Shown piece after piece: positions 36,121 through 45,262 of a stretch of 64,000 nt of DNA. The DNA is from Candidatus Uabimicrobium amorphum (GTDB lineage: Bacteria; Planctomycetota; Uabimicrobiia; Uabimicrobiales; Uabimicrobiaceae). Each line of letters starts with the position of its first letter. Position 1 is the stretch's first letter. Where the stretch lies: NCBI RefSeq assembly GCF_009002475.1, contig NZ_AP019860.1:3658001-3722000 (forward strand), given 5' to 3'. Position numbers and translations under genes: made by a program. Under the pieces are notes generated by a model. That model searched no databases, was not told the origin of the DNA, and was given only the letters and a program-made list of their open reading frames with translations.

Positions 36121-36224
36121 GAATTTTCACCAATTGTCAGAAATGAAGATTTTGGGTTGATTAGCCATGGTTTTATTTTACGTAAATCGAAAAACTTTTT
36201 CCAATAAAAGTTTGTGGAAAAGAA

Positions 36225-36253
36225 TTGTATTGTGGATAGCAAAACAATATAAT
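36225..36253 (+). promoter_or_regulatory. Promoter of the HEAT-repeat protein gene
   Basis: TTGTAT (36225-36230), 17-base spacer and TATAAT (36248-36253), 42 bases before the ATG at 36296, which has AAAGGA upstream. Confidence 0.65.
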
Positions 36254-36295
36254 CCGTGCCACTTATTAAAGATTGTAATTTAAGAAAGGAATTTT

Positions 36296-37417
36296 ATGAA
36301 AAAACTGATACTCACATATATGTTTTTCATAGCGTGTATCGCACAGCAAACCTCGGGGTTGGAAGACGCCAAGAAAAGATTTTTTGCGGCAACTGATCTC
36401 AATAAATGTTTAGAGGATGGTATTCATATCGCCAGTAGCGAAGAGAGTAAAATTTTAGTAGACGCTTTGACATGCGACAATATGATCGCTCGCGAAGCGG
36501 CGGCAATACTTTTCATGCTTGCCTACCGAAAAAACGAAAGAACGCCTGCTTATGTAAGCAACTTTAAGTTAGAAAATCTAAAAAACGGTACCTTATACGA
36601 GGCTTTATTTGTCAACTTACAAAGTGAAAATCGCAAAATGAATAAATTTGCAGCCAAGTTAAGTATATATGGTTTGAAAGACGAAATGGTTGCGTTTTTA
36701 AACCATAAACTAAGTAGTACTCCTGAAGATCAAATGACTGCGGCATCTTTTCTTGCGTTCGTAGATAAAAGCCGCTGCGAATTAAAAGAAATTTTAACGA
36801 GTGGACTGGATCATAAAAGTGATTTTACACGTATGCAAGCTGTTGTTGGCATTGGAATGTTAAAATGCGAAAAGCAACAACAGTTGGCAAAACTCATTGC
36901 GATGTTTCCGGCGGAAAGTTCGGTGATGAAACTACAAATCATTCGTTCCTGCGAAAGATCAGAAGAAGGGCTGTTGGCCACTACATTGTTGTTAGACGCA
37001 TTAACCACCGAGTTAATAAATTCTACAAATAAAGATGACCAATCACTTAGCTACAGAATCATTAATTTATTTCACCTTCGCAATGCAAAAGGTTCAGAAG
37101 TAGAAGAAAAAGCCCTACTTTGTATCGACAGCAAGGACAAATATGTTTATGATAAAGCTGTTGACGTTTTAAGCAATCTCGAAATCACAAACCATGAAAA
37201 AGTGCAAAATAAGATGATAGAAGTATTGTTAGATGGAAATCGAATGCAGCAAACGCATGAAGGAGCTTCACGCGTCTTGAAAAATATGGCGGTACACCTA
37301 AGCAATGCCACCATGGAAAAACTAGAGCAGCTTGTCGCCAAAGGCTCTGTCAGCAATAGCATGATAAAAAAGATCAAAAAAAAGCGCAAAAAAGCACAAA
37401 AAACAAATGACAAATAG
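36296..37417 (+). CDS. Secreted HEAT-like repeat protein
   Basis: 373 residues with a signal peptide (MKKLILTYMFFIACIAQQTSG) and an alpha-helical repeat body. Segments such as LTCDNMIAREAAAILF, DHKSDFTRMQAVVGIGML and IDSKDKYVYDKAVDVLSNL are HEAT-like. The tail is very Lys-rich (IKKKRKKAQK). It is likely a periplasmic protein-binding scaffold. It is divergent from the kinase pair, and the next gene follows after 63 bases on the same strand. No enzymatic motif is present. Confidence 0.65.
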   Translation: MKKLILTYMFFIACIAQQTSGLEDAKKRFFAATDLNKCLEDGIHIASSEESKILVDALTCDNMIAREAAAILFMLAYRKNERTPAYVSNFKLENLKNGTLYEALFVNLQSENRKMNKFAAKLSIYGLKDEMVAFLNHKLSSTPEDQMTAASFLAFVDKSRCELKEILTSGLDHKSDFTRMQAVVGIGMLKCEKQQQLAKLIAMFPAESSVMKLQIIRSCERSEEGLLATTLLLDALTTELINSTNKDDQSLSYRIINLFHLRNAKGSEVEEKALLCIDSKDKYVYDKAVDVLSNLEITNHEKVQNKMIEVLLDGNRMQQTHEGASRVLKNMAVHLSNATMEKLEQLVAKGSVSNSMIKKIKKKRKKAQKTNDK

Positions 37418-37480
37418 GACCTACACCCCCTAACATTTATTTGGTTCTAAAAAGAATAGCCTTACAAAAAGGAAAAGCAA

Positions 37481-38680
37481 ATGAACGAAAAAACAAAAAG
37501 ATATCCGTGGTTTAAAGACGTTCGTGTAAGAACAAGCGAGGAACCACATCGTCAATCGACGTGGTTAGAGCTGTTTCTGGATTTGTGTTTTGTCATTTGC
37601 GTTGGTGCACTCGCTAGAACTTTACTAAAAGACCATAGTCCATCTGGTATATGGGTATATCTGGCTCTTTTTGTACCCATTTGGTGGGCGTGGAATCAAT
37701 TCACTTGGTACTGTTCTCATTTTGATAACGACGACGTTCCCTACCGTGTCTCCGTTTTATTTGTGGCAATGACAATCGTCGCTCTCTCCACAACTATCGA
37801 AAACATCCCCAATGGATTTAGCAATGCCTTTGTTTGCTTGTATATTATTCTGCAAGCTTTTCTCTTTGGTTTGTGGCTACGGGTACTACTGCATAATGAT
37901 GAATTAAAAACGTTTTCGTTGCGCTTTGTCTTGGGAACGGCTACCGCGGGCGCTGTATGGGGAATATCTTTATTCTTTCCCTCTACAACTCGCTATGTAG
38001 TTTGGGGCGTCGCATTATTGATACAAATTCTTACGCCTATATGGGCATGGTCCACTGTTAGCTATAACTTCGCTGTTCACGATGGACATATTGGTGAGCG
38101 CTATGGATTATTTACCATCATTGTGCTCGGAGAGTCACTTTTAGCTGTCGCTTCGGCCTTAAGCGGTGTACTCAATATTGATGTTATCTTGACAGCTCTT
38201 TGTGGTTTTATTACTGCTGCATGCATTTGGTGGATCTATTTTGATTTTGATTATTCATCGATGTTAGAAACAGGACTAAGCACATTTGTGTGGGGGTACG
38301 GACATTTTTTTATATTTGCCAGTATTGCTGCTGTGGGGGTGGGAATTCAATGTATCCTAAACGAAATACTGAAAGGTGCTACCAATAAAGATATATTGGG
38401 TATTGTTTTATTTTCTGGCAGTATTTGTGTTTATCTTCTAGCGCTAATCGCAATCCAGTGGACCGTTCAAAAAAAATGGAAAGATCCTATACTGAGGGTA
38501 CGCTTAGCGGCAGCGTTCATCGTACTTGTTATTGGATATATTTCTACTTTTTTAACGGCGAAAATGGGGGTATTTTTTATTACATTAGTCATGCTCATCG
38601 TCGCAGCTCATGACTCTTATCAATGGGGAGTACGTCACATACACCAAATAGAAAAAAATTCCCGAGGTACATCAAGTTAA
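37481..38680 (+). CDS. Low temperature requirement A (LtrA) family membrane protein
   Basis: 399 residues with about ten to twelve hydrophobic segments. The LtrA family hallmarks are the early STWLELFLDLCFVICVGALA segment and HDGHIGERYGLFTIIVLGESLLAVA in the middle. LtrA was named for a cold-growth phenotype in Listeria; the biochemical role is unknown. Sequence ahead of the first helix (KDVRVRTSEEPHRQSTWLEL) fits family starts. AAAGGAAAAG lies before the ATG. Confidence 0.88.
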   Translation: MNEKTKRYPWFKDVRVRTSEEPHRQSTWLELFLDLCFVICVGALARTLLKDHSPSGIWVYLALFVPIWWAWNQFTWYCSHFDNDDVPYRVSVLFVAMTIVALSTTIENIPNGFSNAFVCLYIILQAFLFGLWLRVLLHNDELKTFSLRFVLGTATAGAVWGISLFFPSTTRYVVWGVALLIQILTPIWAWSTVSYNFAVHDGHIGERYGLFTIIVLGESLLAVASALSGVLNIDVILTALCGFITAACIWWIYFDFDYSSMLETGLSTFVWGYGHFFIFASIAAVGVGIQCILNEILKGATNKDILGIVLFSGSICVYLLALIAIQWTVQKKWKDPILRVRLAAAFIVLVIGYISTFLTAKMGVFFITLVMLIVAAHDSYQWGVRHIHQIEKNSRGTSS

Positions 38681-38725
38681 CATGAAACTTTCCTTCTAAA
38701 CATATATGGTACTCCCCTGCAGCGA

Positions 38726-39007
38726 TTACTCGTCCGTCACCTCCGGCTCAGTGCTGGAAATTTTAAATTCGTGTATTTTTTTTACAGATTGTTTGTACCA
38801 ACTTATTTCAAAGGAGAGTTTTTCGCGATCTTTTTTTTGCTCTGCTTCGACTCTAAGCGTTAGCGAATCGTCTAATTCGCAAGAGACAAAGCTATCTTCA
38901 TTTTCGAGAACAACTTTCCCCTGTTCGATACTATTTGCTAAATCGCGAAGTATGTTACTCAACTCTTGTTTATTTACCGGTGATTTGAAATTCCAACTTT
39001 TACCCAT
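38726..39007 (-). CDS. Amphi-Trp domain protein (GAK-system type)
   Basis: 93 residues. The KSWNFKSPVNKQELSNILRDLANSIEQGKVVL start and the strand LSFEISWYKQ correspond to the amphi-Trp domain, a small beta-alpha protein named for alternating tryptophans. Such proteins are often encoded beside CofD-related and ATP-grasp genes in the predicted GAK system, and here a CofD-like gene starts 19 bases upstream. Function unknown. Confidence 0.75.
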   Translation of the reverse strand: MGKSWNFKSPVNKQELSNILRDLANSIEQGKVVLENEDSFVSCELDDSLTLRVEAEQKKDREKLSFEISWYKQSVKKIHEFKISSTEPEVTDE

Positions 39008-39026
39008 TGTGTGTCCCTTTCATCTA

Positions 39027-40220
39027 TCAAATAAAAGATAGTAAGATATCAATAAGTTTGGTTGCGTCTAGGAGCGGCTTACTTTTCTCACTAATGAGCG
39101 GCGTATCAATGACTTGTATCCCCATCTTTTGGATTTCTTGTATGTTCTTCTCTATGTTAGGGTACTCGTTACTACTTGAATCTACTAAAACAAAATTGAG
39201 TAATTTGTCAATAGGTACTTCCTCACAAAAATCACGTTGAAGATACGACAAAAGTGTTTTCACCATCGAGCAAGGTGTCATTCCCAACTGTTCAGGGTCT
39301 TGACCATAATTCAGTATCAAAATTTTAGGACAACTATTTTGGACTATAGCCTCTGCGGTTTTTTGTGGAAGAAAATGCACGATTAAACTACTGTAAAAAC
39401 TTCCCATGGGATAGCATATCAATTCCGCTTTTTTAATGGTTTTTATTATCTTTTCGTGAACAATCGGCTGTACTTCCTCACGGCTTTCTAAAGAATCAGT
39501 TAAATATATACGTTTTATTGGAGAGGGTATTTTCGATGTTTCTTTTCCCGTAATAACATGTTGCCCCACCAGAATTTGTCCGTTCTCTAATTCGGCAACT
39601 AAATGGTAGTTACCTCCGAGAATAGGACGCACCACTCCACGCGCCTCTACGAGTTTCGCAAATAAAAAAATGACCGAATCGATATTACGATTGTAGTTCA
39701 GATAACCACCGGTTAAGATCAAGTTACCTATATTCGCACCTTGGAGGTGAAAATCTGCGGGCATTTTCATCGCAAAAAACTGCAAATTGTAACAAATAAT
39801 TTTGCGGATAGAATCAGGTATTTTTTGCATGGAAGGATGGCGCCCATTTGCAAGAGTGTCCAATTCTTTTTTTAACACGTCATTGGAGCGTTGTGCAAAT
39901 CGCATTGCAAAGAGTTCATATATATCTGGTGCTCCACGAACAGACTGGTCAGCGAGAGCCATTAATCTATTGCGTAAATCCCCCACGGCAATCATAGAAA
40001 AAGCTTTTCGCAGGGCGGCGGAACTTCCTCCGGAGTCAAAAGGGGTAATCAAATGAATCGAATTGTGTGTATACTGAATTAGACGTTGGCTGAGCGTTTT
40101 TAAAGCACTCCCACCGCTAAAAAATAAAATTTTAGGCCCAAGTTCGGGAGTGCGTCGGTAACGTTCTATCTTTAGCACGTCTGGAATCTCGATTGTACGC
40201 GTAACGGTTACTTTTACCAC
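39027..40220 (-). CDS. CofD/YvcK-related protein (GAK-system CofD-like)
   Basis: About 397 residues. The Rossmann start FFSGGSALKTLSQRL and the following THNSIHLITPFDSGGSSAALRKAF and AVGDLRNRLMALAD match the CofD/YvcK fold, whose members transfer or bind phospho-lactyl/guanylyl or UDP-sugar groups. The companion amphi-Trp gene points to the GAK-system subgroup. I set the start at the GTG at 40220, which has GGAG 6 bases before it; a GTG at 40235 would add five residues and has no ribosome site. The system's ATP-grasp and HprK-like genes are not in the window. Confidence 0.7.
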   Translation of the reverse strand: MVKVTVTRTIEIPDVLKIERYRRTPELGPKILFFSGGSALKTLSQRLIQYTHNSIHLITPFDSGGSSAALRKAFSMIAVGDLRNRLMALADQSVRGAPDIYELFAMRFAQRSNDVLKKELDTLANGRHPSMQKIPDSIRKIICYNLQFFAMKMPADFHLQGANIGNLILTGGYLNYNRNIDSVIFLFAKLVEARGVVRPILGGNYHLVAELENGQILVGQHVITGKETSKIPSPIKRIYLTDSLESREEVQPIVHEKIIKTIKKAELICYPMGSFYSSLIVHFLPQKTAEAIVQNSCPKILILNYGQDPEQLGMTPCSMVKTLLSYLQRDFCEEVPIDKLLNFVLVDSSSNEYPNIEKNIQEIQKMGIQVIDTPLISEKSKPLLDATKLIDILLSFI

Positions 40221-40241
40221 GACATTCTCCAGCACTAACTG

Positions 40242-43052
40242 TTATGAACGAATAACTTTACGTGTAAACGCAGCAACAAACAAAACCATTGCAAAGATGC
40301 CAACAAAGGCTTCTATTGCAACAACAAAACGAAAAAAACTATATGGTTGTAGTACCCAATCGCCAAAACCCATTGTGGTGAATGTTGCCATGCTAAAATA
40401 AATAGAACTCGTCCAATCAAACAGTACTGGTGTAGAAGTTGGGCCAATATACACAAATTGGTTGGGGAAAAGACTATAGCAGCAGGCGAATACCAATACA
40501 GCAATTATGGAAGCAAAAGCGATACGAAAAGGTTTTGTTCCATATCCACAACAGCGGTCGAGAGCACAAAATTCCGCAAAGCGCTGTAGTGTCTGCAACG
40601 GATGCAATGGCGAAATGCGTAATTTCTTACGCTGCATTTGTCGATAACGATAGTACACCTCATCTAAATCATCATATTGGTTTCGTACTGCAAAAATCGT
40701 TTTTAAAATAGAATATTCTTCTGCGGCCTGCGCATACTGCCGCTTATTTTCGCTTTCCAATTTTCCATCTACTTGTTGCCACGAAATCAAAAGTTTATCT
40801 GCATCAAGATGGTTCATCGCAATACAGTCTCCAAATTTTACACCTCGAAAATCTGCTTTTTGAGCAAATAATGCCGCGCTAAGGTCACAACGGCCGTTAA
40901 ATTTGCTTAGAGAAAAGTTGACGACACCGTTAAAAATGGATGATTTCAAAGACAGGCTTCCACAGTCGAGATTGGCAAAATTGCACTCTTTTTCGCAACG
41001 ACAGTTATCCATTTGTAAACTTTGCATTGTGCTACCTTGCAGATACAATTTGCTATCGCAGTGTATTTCTTCGCAAACTACTTCGGAGAAGGCATTTTTT
41101 GCTAGATGAACATCGCGAGTAAAATTGCTAAGATGAAAAGTCACTTGTCCGTGAAATTTACAATCGAGTATTACAATTTCGTCATGAAAGCGCGCTTCGC
41201 TAAGAAAAACATTTTCTTGAAATCCTGAGGCAAGGATAGAAAATTTCATATAGCTGTCAATGCCTTGCCACCGAACACATTGCAAAAAGTTACATTCGCG
41301 AATGGTAAATTCTTCCATAAACTTTGCTCCGGCATTTCCAAGCGCCCTACTAAAATCGACAAGGCCAGCAAATGTAGTACCACTTATGTGTACACGTTCA
41401 CGAAATTGCGCTTCGCGCATATCCACCGCTTCGAATCGGCAACCTACCATGGAAAAGCGCTTAGTAAATTTAGCATAACGCATCGCCACGAAAACGTCTT
41501 GTGTTTCCTGTGGTGTGGGCATCTTTACATATTTCCATTCGACATCATCACCAAATTCCACTCCATCAAAATGTGCACATTCGTGAATGTTTACGCTATC
41601 TACAATGAGTTTTTGTGCAAAGTGCGCAGGTTTTTGTTTGTGCTGTGTCGACTCAGTAATTTGGGTTTCTGATGCATCATAGGCAGTAGAGTCTATCTCT
41701 TCAGTGCGATATACCCCACCCATTGCAATTTTGTCAATGGTCACATTGCGTAGAACAACATCTTTTAGAAATTTTGTCTCATGGGCGCGCAATTCTCCAA
41801 TAACAAGGTTTTCCAAAACCACTTCATTGTCAAATGTTTCCCCACTAAGATCTAGAAGTTCTATTTTTTGGGTACGATAAAGTTTACCCTTTTTGAGTAG
41901 ATGAACATAATCGTTTTTGGCAACAGAGACGGAATCACTGGTTTCTTTGTCACTGGTTTCTTGAGGCACAGAATCGCTGGTTTCTTTGTCACTGGTTTCT
42001 TGAGGCACAGAATCGCTGGTTTCTTGAGGCACAGAATCGCTAATTTCTTCGTCACTGGTTTCTTGAGACACAGAATCGCCGGTTTCTTTGGCCACCGAAT
42101 CACTAGCATCCTTGTCACTAGTACCTTTCGTAACGGAGACAGAATCGCTGGTTTCTTTGGTAATAGGGCTTTCTTTATCGTTGGTATCCGTGGAGACAGA
42201 GGAGCTTTCTTCGTCGTGAGTATTTTTTGAAAAAGCAAAGCTACTTTCATTTATGATGCTATCTTGTTTTTTGAATCTCTTGGTATGGGGAATTTTTTTA
42301 AAAAGAATTGGTCGAGATTTCTGTTCTGTTTTATCTTGTGTGTCGCCTGTCTCAGATGTCGATTTGTCTTGTGCGGCCATCTCTTCTGTTGTAGATGCCA
42401 ATTTGTCTTCCGTAGTACTGCTCTCGATAATTGGTGTGGCATCATTCTTGATGCTCTCTTCCATTTTAGCTCTAACCCTCGTGACAACCAGCGTACATAG
42501 TTCTTTCAAGCCGGAGTATATACCTTCTCCTGTGACCGCAATAGACTCAAACGAAGGGCTATTGTACAGATTGAGGTGTTTTTCTAGCTCTTCTACAGGT
42601 AAAATGTCTGGTAAATCGCGTTTGTTCCACTGCATTACTAAAGGTATATCGCGAATATCTTCATCGTACTCTTCGAGATTTTCCTTGAGATTTTGTAAAC
42701 TATCTATGTTTTCGTCTAGTTTTTTTACCTGACTATCCGCAACAAATACGACACCGTCTGCACCTTGGAGAACCAACTTTCTCGTCGCATTGTAAAAAGT
42801 CTGTCCTGGGACGGTGAATAATCGTACTTTTAATTTTAATCCGCCAACAGTAACCGGAGCCAAATCCAACGGGAGAAAATCAAAAAATAAAGTGCGATCC
42901 TGCTCTGTGGATATAGATGTGAGCTTTCCGCAATTTTCTGGTGGAATTTTCTGCTGAATAACTTCTAAACTTGTGGTTTTCCCTGATAATCCCGGTCCGT
43001 AGTAGACTAGTTTCACATTCACTTCACGCCGCACAAAATTAAATTTAACCAT
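40242..43052 (-). CDS. MglA-type GTPase fused to pentapeptide repeats and a two-helix K+ channel
   Basis: 936 residues. Residues 1-195 form a MglA/Ras-like GTPase: P-loop GPGLSGKTT (19-27), FTVPGQTFYNATR (the MglA G3 loop) and NKRDLP (143-148). Residues about 200-410 are a low-complexity Ser/Thr/Asp/Glu linker built from ETSD-type repeats. Pentapeptide repeats (A(D/N)LXX-like) run from about 420 to 770. A C-terminal pore module has one helix (about 848-866), the selectivity filter TMGFGD (893-898) and a second helix, as in two-TM potassium channels. The GTPase may gate the channel or localise it. The fusion is unusual; each part is well supported by motifs. AGGA lies 8 bases before the ATG. 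Confidence 0.88.
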   Translation of the reverse strand: MVKFNFVRREVNVKLVYYGPGLSGKTTSLEVIQQKIPPENCGKLTSISTEQDRTLFFDFLPLDLAPVTVGGLKLKVRLFTVPGQTFYNATRKLVLQGADGVVFVADSQVKKLDENIDSLQNLKENLEEYDEDIRDIPLVMQWNKRDLPDILPVEELEKHLNLYNSPSFESIAVTGEGIYSGLKELCTLVVTRVRAKMEESIKNDATPIIESSTTEDKLASTTEEMAAQDKSTSETGDTQDKTEQKSRPILFKKIPHTKRFKKQDSIINESSFAFSKNTHDEESSSVSTDTNDKESPITKETSDSVSVTKGTSDKDASDSVAKETGDSVSQETSDEEISDSVPQETSDSVPQETSDKETSDSVPQETSDKETSDSVSVAKNDYVHLLKKGKLYRTQKIELLDLSGETFDNEVVLENLVIGELRAHETKFLKDVVLRNVTIDKIAMGGVYRTEEIDSTAYDASETQITESTQHKQKPAHFAQKLIVDSVNIHECAHFDGVEFGDDVEWKYVKMPTPQETQDVFVAMRYAKFTKRFSMVGCRFEAVDMREAQFRERVHISGTTFAGLVDFSRALGNAGAKFMEEFTIRECNFLQCVRWQGIDSYMKFSILASGFQENVFLSEARFHDEIVILDCKFHGQVTFHLSNFTRDVHLAKNAFSEVVCEEIHCDSKLYLQGSTMQSLQMDNCRCEKECNFANLDCGSLSLKSSIFNGVVNFSLSKFNGRCDLSAALFAQKADFRGVKFGDCIAMNHLDADKLLISWQQVDGKLESENKRQYAQAAEEYSILKTIFAVRNQYDDLDEVYYRYRQMQRKKLRISPLHPLQTLQRFAEFCALDRCCGYGTKPFRIAFASIIAVLVFACCYSLFPNQFVYIGPTSTPVLFDWTSSIYFSMATFTTMGFGDWVLQPYSFFRFVVAIEAFVGIFAMVLFVAAFTRKVIRS
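41925..42170. repeat. Coding tandem repeats in the linker of the GTPase-channel gene
   Basis: Units like ggtttcttgaggcacagaat and ggtttctttgtcact recur at least seven times with changes. On the coding strand they give ETSDSVPQ and ETSDK repeats, an acidic, disordered linker. Such DNA is prone to length change. Confidence 0.75.
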
Positions 43053-43337
43053 GGTTATTGTCCTAGGTATAAGTAAAAATTTCTTAGTAGAGTTCTAAAA
43101 ATTTCCATTTGTAATTTAAATATGTTTGTACTGATGTTCTTTTTAACGAGTCAAGGCAACAACTCATTGACTTAATGTAACAAGATAGTCACACTCAAAA
43201 AGATAAAACTAGATTTTATCATATTGCTCGTAGATCTGCTACTAGGTGTGCAGTTATGCCTGAAAAATTTTTGGTACGAACCAATAGGAAAAGAGTGAGC
43301 GTTGTGAAGAAAAGCTGAATGGGCAAAATACAACAAA

Positions 43338-43529
43338 CTATATGTATTCCTTAACTAAAATCACAATAAAGTTACATAGAATAACGATATAAAGTGCCAT
43401 AAAGCAATAAAACAATTTCGGGCTTTTTTCTTTGTTAATTTTGCCATATTTCCAGGAAACTTCACCATTTTTTATTCCAATGAATATATGAATTGCAAGA
43501 AGAATGGTTGCAAGAATAAAAATTTCCAT
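43338..43529 (-). CDS. Small two-helix membrane protein
   Basis: 63 residues: MEIFILATILLAIHIFIGI, a polar Lys-rich loop (KNGEVSWKYGKINKEKSPK) and LFYCFMALYIVILCNFIVILV. Two membrane helices with a charged loop look like a real small membrane protein. The ribosome site (GAAAG) is weak. No family recognised. It lies alone, between the GTPase-channel gene and the tRNA pair. Confidence 0.45.
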   Translation of the reverse strand: MEIFILATILLAIHIFIGIKNGEVSWKYGKINKEKSPKLFYCFMALYIVILCNFIVILVKEYI

Positions 43530-43597
43530 ATCTTATTCTTTCGTTTGAGAAATTGTTTTTTTAGTGTGGTTAAGGAAGGTTTAAAAAGGAAAGAAAG

Positions 43598-43670
43598 CAG
43601 GAGTACCAGGATTCGAACCCGGACCCTTGGTTTTGGAGACCAATGTGCTAGCCGTTAACACCATACTCCT
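43598..43670 (-). tRNA. tRNA-Trp (CCA anticodon)
   Basis: The cloverleaf is complete on the minus strand. The acceptor AGGAGTA pairs with TACTCCT, the anticodon stem TTGGT/ACCAA encloses the loop CTCCAAA with anticodon CCA, and the T-loop is GGTTCGAATCC. Discriminator G; CCA end not encoded. The canonical CCA anticodon fits TGG only, consistent with TGA not being read as Trp. Confidence 0.95.
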
Positions 43671-43685
43671 GTATTTGCTTTTGTG

Positions 43686-43759
43686 CACGCTCGGCAGGAT
43701 TCGAACCCGCAACCCTCGGTTCCGAAGACCGATGCTCTATCCAGTTGAGCTACAAGCGC
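43686..43759 (-). tRNA. tRNA-Arg (TCG anticodon)
   Basis: A complete cloverleaf on the minus strand. The acceptor GCGCTTG pairs with CGAGCGT (including G-T pairs), the anticodon stem TCGGT/ACCGA encloses the loop CTTCGGA with anticodon TCG, and the T-loop is GGTTCGAATCC. CCA is not encoded. It lies 15 bases from tRNA-Trp in the same orientation and is probably cotranscribed. Confidence 0.92.
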
Positions 43760-43782
43760 TAATTTTTAGGTTGGTCATGATA

Positions 43783-44436
43783 CTAAAAAGTATTTTTCTT
43801 TTCAAGAATTATTTCAAAAAAAACATTGTTATTTGTCATCGAAATTTTTGCTTCCTGGTTTAGAGGGGTTTCTTGCTTGTATTCGATGAGTTTGTCATTG
43901 ACGTAAATATTGCTGTTTTCTTCGCTTGGTTTGATAAAGTACTGATTGTCTTTAAAAGAAATAACCGCTTGATTGCGAACGCTTTTTTCTATGAATATGC
44001 AACTCTCAGGAGAGGTACCGATGGTGAAATCTTCACCAAAAAGAAAATAGGCTTCTTCTGGGGTGTTGCCGATGCGCTTTAAAAGCATATTGTTTTTGCG
44101 CATATCAATTTCTAGATCTAATACACCCCCTACATCTACAATTTGCTTATCGCACAGTTTTTTTGCCTGATTTAGAACAGCCAAACAATCCACACTTGTG
44201 CCATTTGTAGAACCATCATCTTTTATGGTATAATTAAAACTACTGCTGCGTTCTATTACAAAATGTTTGCGGCTTATATCGGTGGTTGCCCACTGGAATG
44301 ATATTTCTTCCAAAGGATATAATGCCAGCTTTACATCATTGCTCTTGTCACGTCCAAACTCTACTTTAGTACCTGGAAGTAGCATAACTTTGTGATTGGT
44401 GTTTTCTTTTTTGAATCTCAAATAAGCATTTGTCAT
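43783..44436 (-). CDS. FHA-domain protein with a second, degenerate FHA fold
   Basis: 217 residues. Residues about 15-90 carry the FHA phosphopeptide-binding motifs FGRDKSND, ISRKHFVIE and DDGSTNGTSV. Residues about 130-215 (FTIGTSPESCIFIEKSVRNQAVISF..., NSNIYVNDKLI) look like a second FHA domain with the Arg and Ser positions changed. It probably reads phospho-Thr made by the nearby kinases. No membrane segment, so it is cytoplasmic. It is encoded just upstream of the tRNA pair on the same strand and alone in its transcript. Confidence 0.85.
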   Translation of the reverse strand: MTNAYLRFKKENTNHKVMLLPGTKVEFGRDKSNDVKLALYPLEEISFQWATTDISRKHFVIERSSSFNYTIKDDGSTNGTSVDCLAVLNQAKKLCDKQIVDVGGVLDLEIDMRKNNMLLKRIGNTPEEAYFLFGEDFTIGTSPESCIFIEKSVRNQAVISFKDNQYFIKPSEENSNIYVNDKLIEYKQETPLNQEAKISMTNNNVFFEIILEKKNTF

Positions 44437-44824
44437 TGTTTGTCGCTTTTATTAGGTTTGGGGATTTACTTTGTTTAAAAAAACGAAGATATTGTATTTT
44501 CTACTTTTTTTTGCATTGTAATTTGATTAATATGCATTGATGTAGCACAATTAGATGTATTAAAATCTATACCTTTGAACAGGGTTATCTCATATTCAGT
44601 TGGCATTCAAATTTCGACAATTTGCATACGCAATTTTATGGGAGTAAGTCTGTTTTGTGTGTTTGCGTGCGAATTATTTACTAAAAAATTTTTCGAACAC
44701 AAGCCCATAATGGCTTTAGAACGAATACCCCTGATAAGGATTAAGGTACTTGTAGATATTAAGAAAGGTCGTTTAATATTTCAAGAAAATTTTATTACAG
44801 CTTTGACTGGGCAAGGAAAACAAA
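44437..44824. other. Divergent intergenic region of about 390 bases
   Basis: No convincing gene. A candidate plus-strand promoter is TTGATG (44537-44542), 18-base spacer and TAAAAT (44561-44566), about 258 bases upstream of the next ATG, so a long leader is implied. AAGGA lies 8 bases before the ATG at 44825. A possible frame from 44575 runs into the next gene and shows no family features, so it is left out. Confidence 0.4.
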
Positions 44825-45256
44825 ATGTTAAAACAGCGAATTTTCATTTTATTTTTTGTTGCTTTCCTGCCAAGTTTATTGTTTGCACAAGGTAACAATC
44901 GCCAAAAATTACCCACAATGCACATTTTTGTTACCGTCAAAAAAATTTGGATGGGGGGGGAGGCAAAGAAATTACAACCACTTCTATCACATAAAATTTC
45001 ATTGAACTTGGGAAAGCAAAAAGGACGATATTCAAAAGAACACGCCATAGCCATTTTGAATACGTATTTCAAAGAAATAAAAACCACAGAGTTCAAATAC
45101 TACAAAAAAAAGATGCAGTTGACAAAGGCAAGTGCTCTTTGTTCATATCGATTGAGACGTTCAGGCAAAAAACGACTAAAAATTATATATGTTTATCTTG
45201 TGTTTGATGCAAAGAAACGCAAATGGCTTATAGGTGGTATTAATATTATAGGATAA
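44825..45256 (+). CDS. Secreted DUF4783-like small protein
   Basis: 143 residues with a signal peptide (MLKQRIFILFFVAFLPSLLFAQ). The mature part has ISLNLGKQKGRYSKEHAIAILNTYF...FKYYKKK..., which follows the pattern of DUF4783 (an NTF2-like fold found in Bacteroidetes). The end IYVYLVFDAKKRKWLIGGINI also fits. Function unknown, probably periplasmic. It precedes the tricorn-like protease by 6 bases. A run of eight G (44953-44960) lies inside the gene and could slip. Confidence 0.65.
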   Translation: MLKQRIFILFFVAFLPSLLFAQGNNRQKLPTMHIFVTVKKIWMGGEAKKLQPLLSHKISLNLGKQKGRYSKEHAIAILNTYFKEIKTTEFKYYKKKMQLTKASALCSYRLRRSGKKRLKIIYVYLVFDAKKRKWLIGGINIIG

Positions 45257-45262
45257 TTTCGC

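Noticed and set aside
41901..42250. Proteins on the plus strand and in other frames across the ETSD repeats
   Set aside because: They are artefacts of repeated codons in the linker of the GTPase-channel gene; their sequences are simple repeats with no independent signals.
44575..44895. 106-residue protein upstream of the DUF4783-like gene
   Set aside because: TTG start, overlap with a gene having a clear signal peptide and ribosome site, and no recognisable features.
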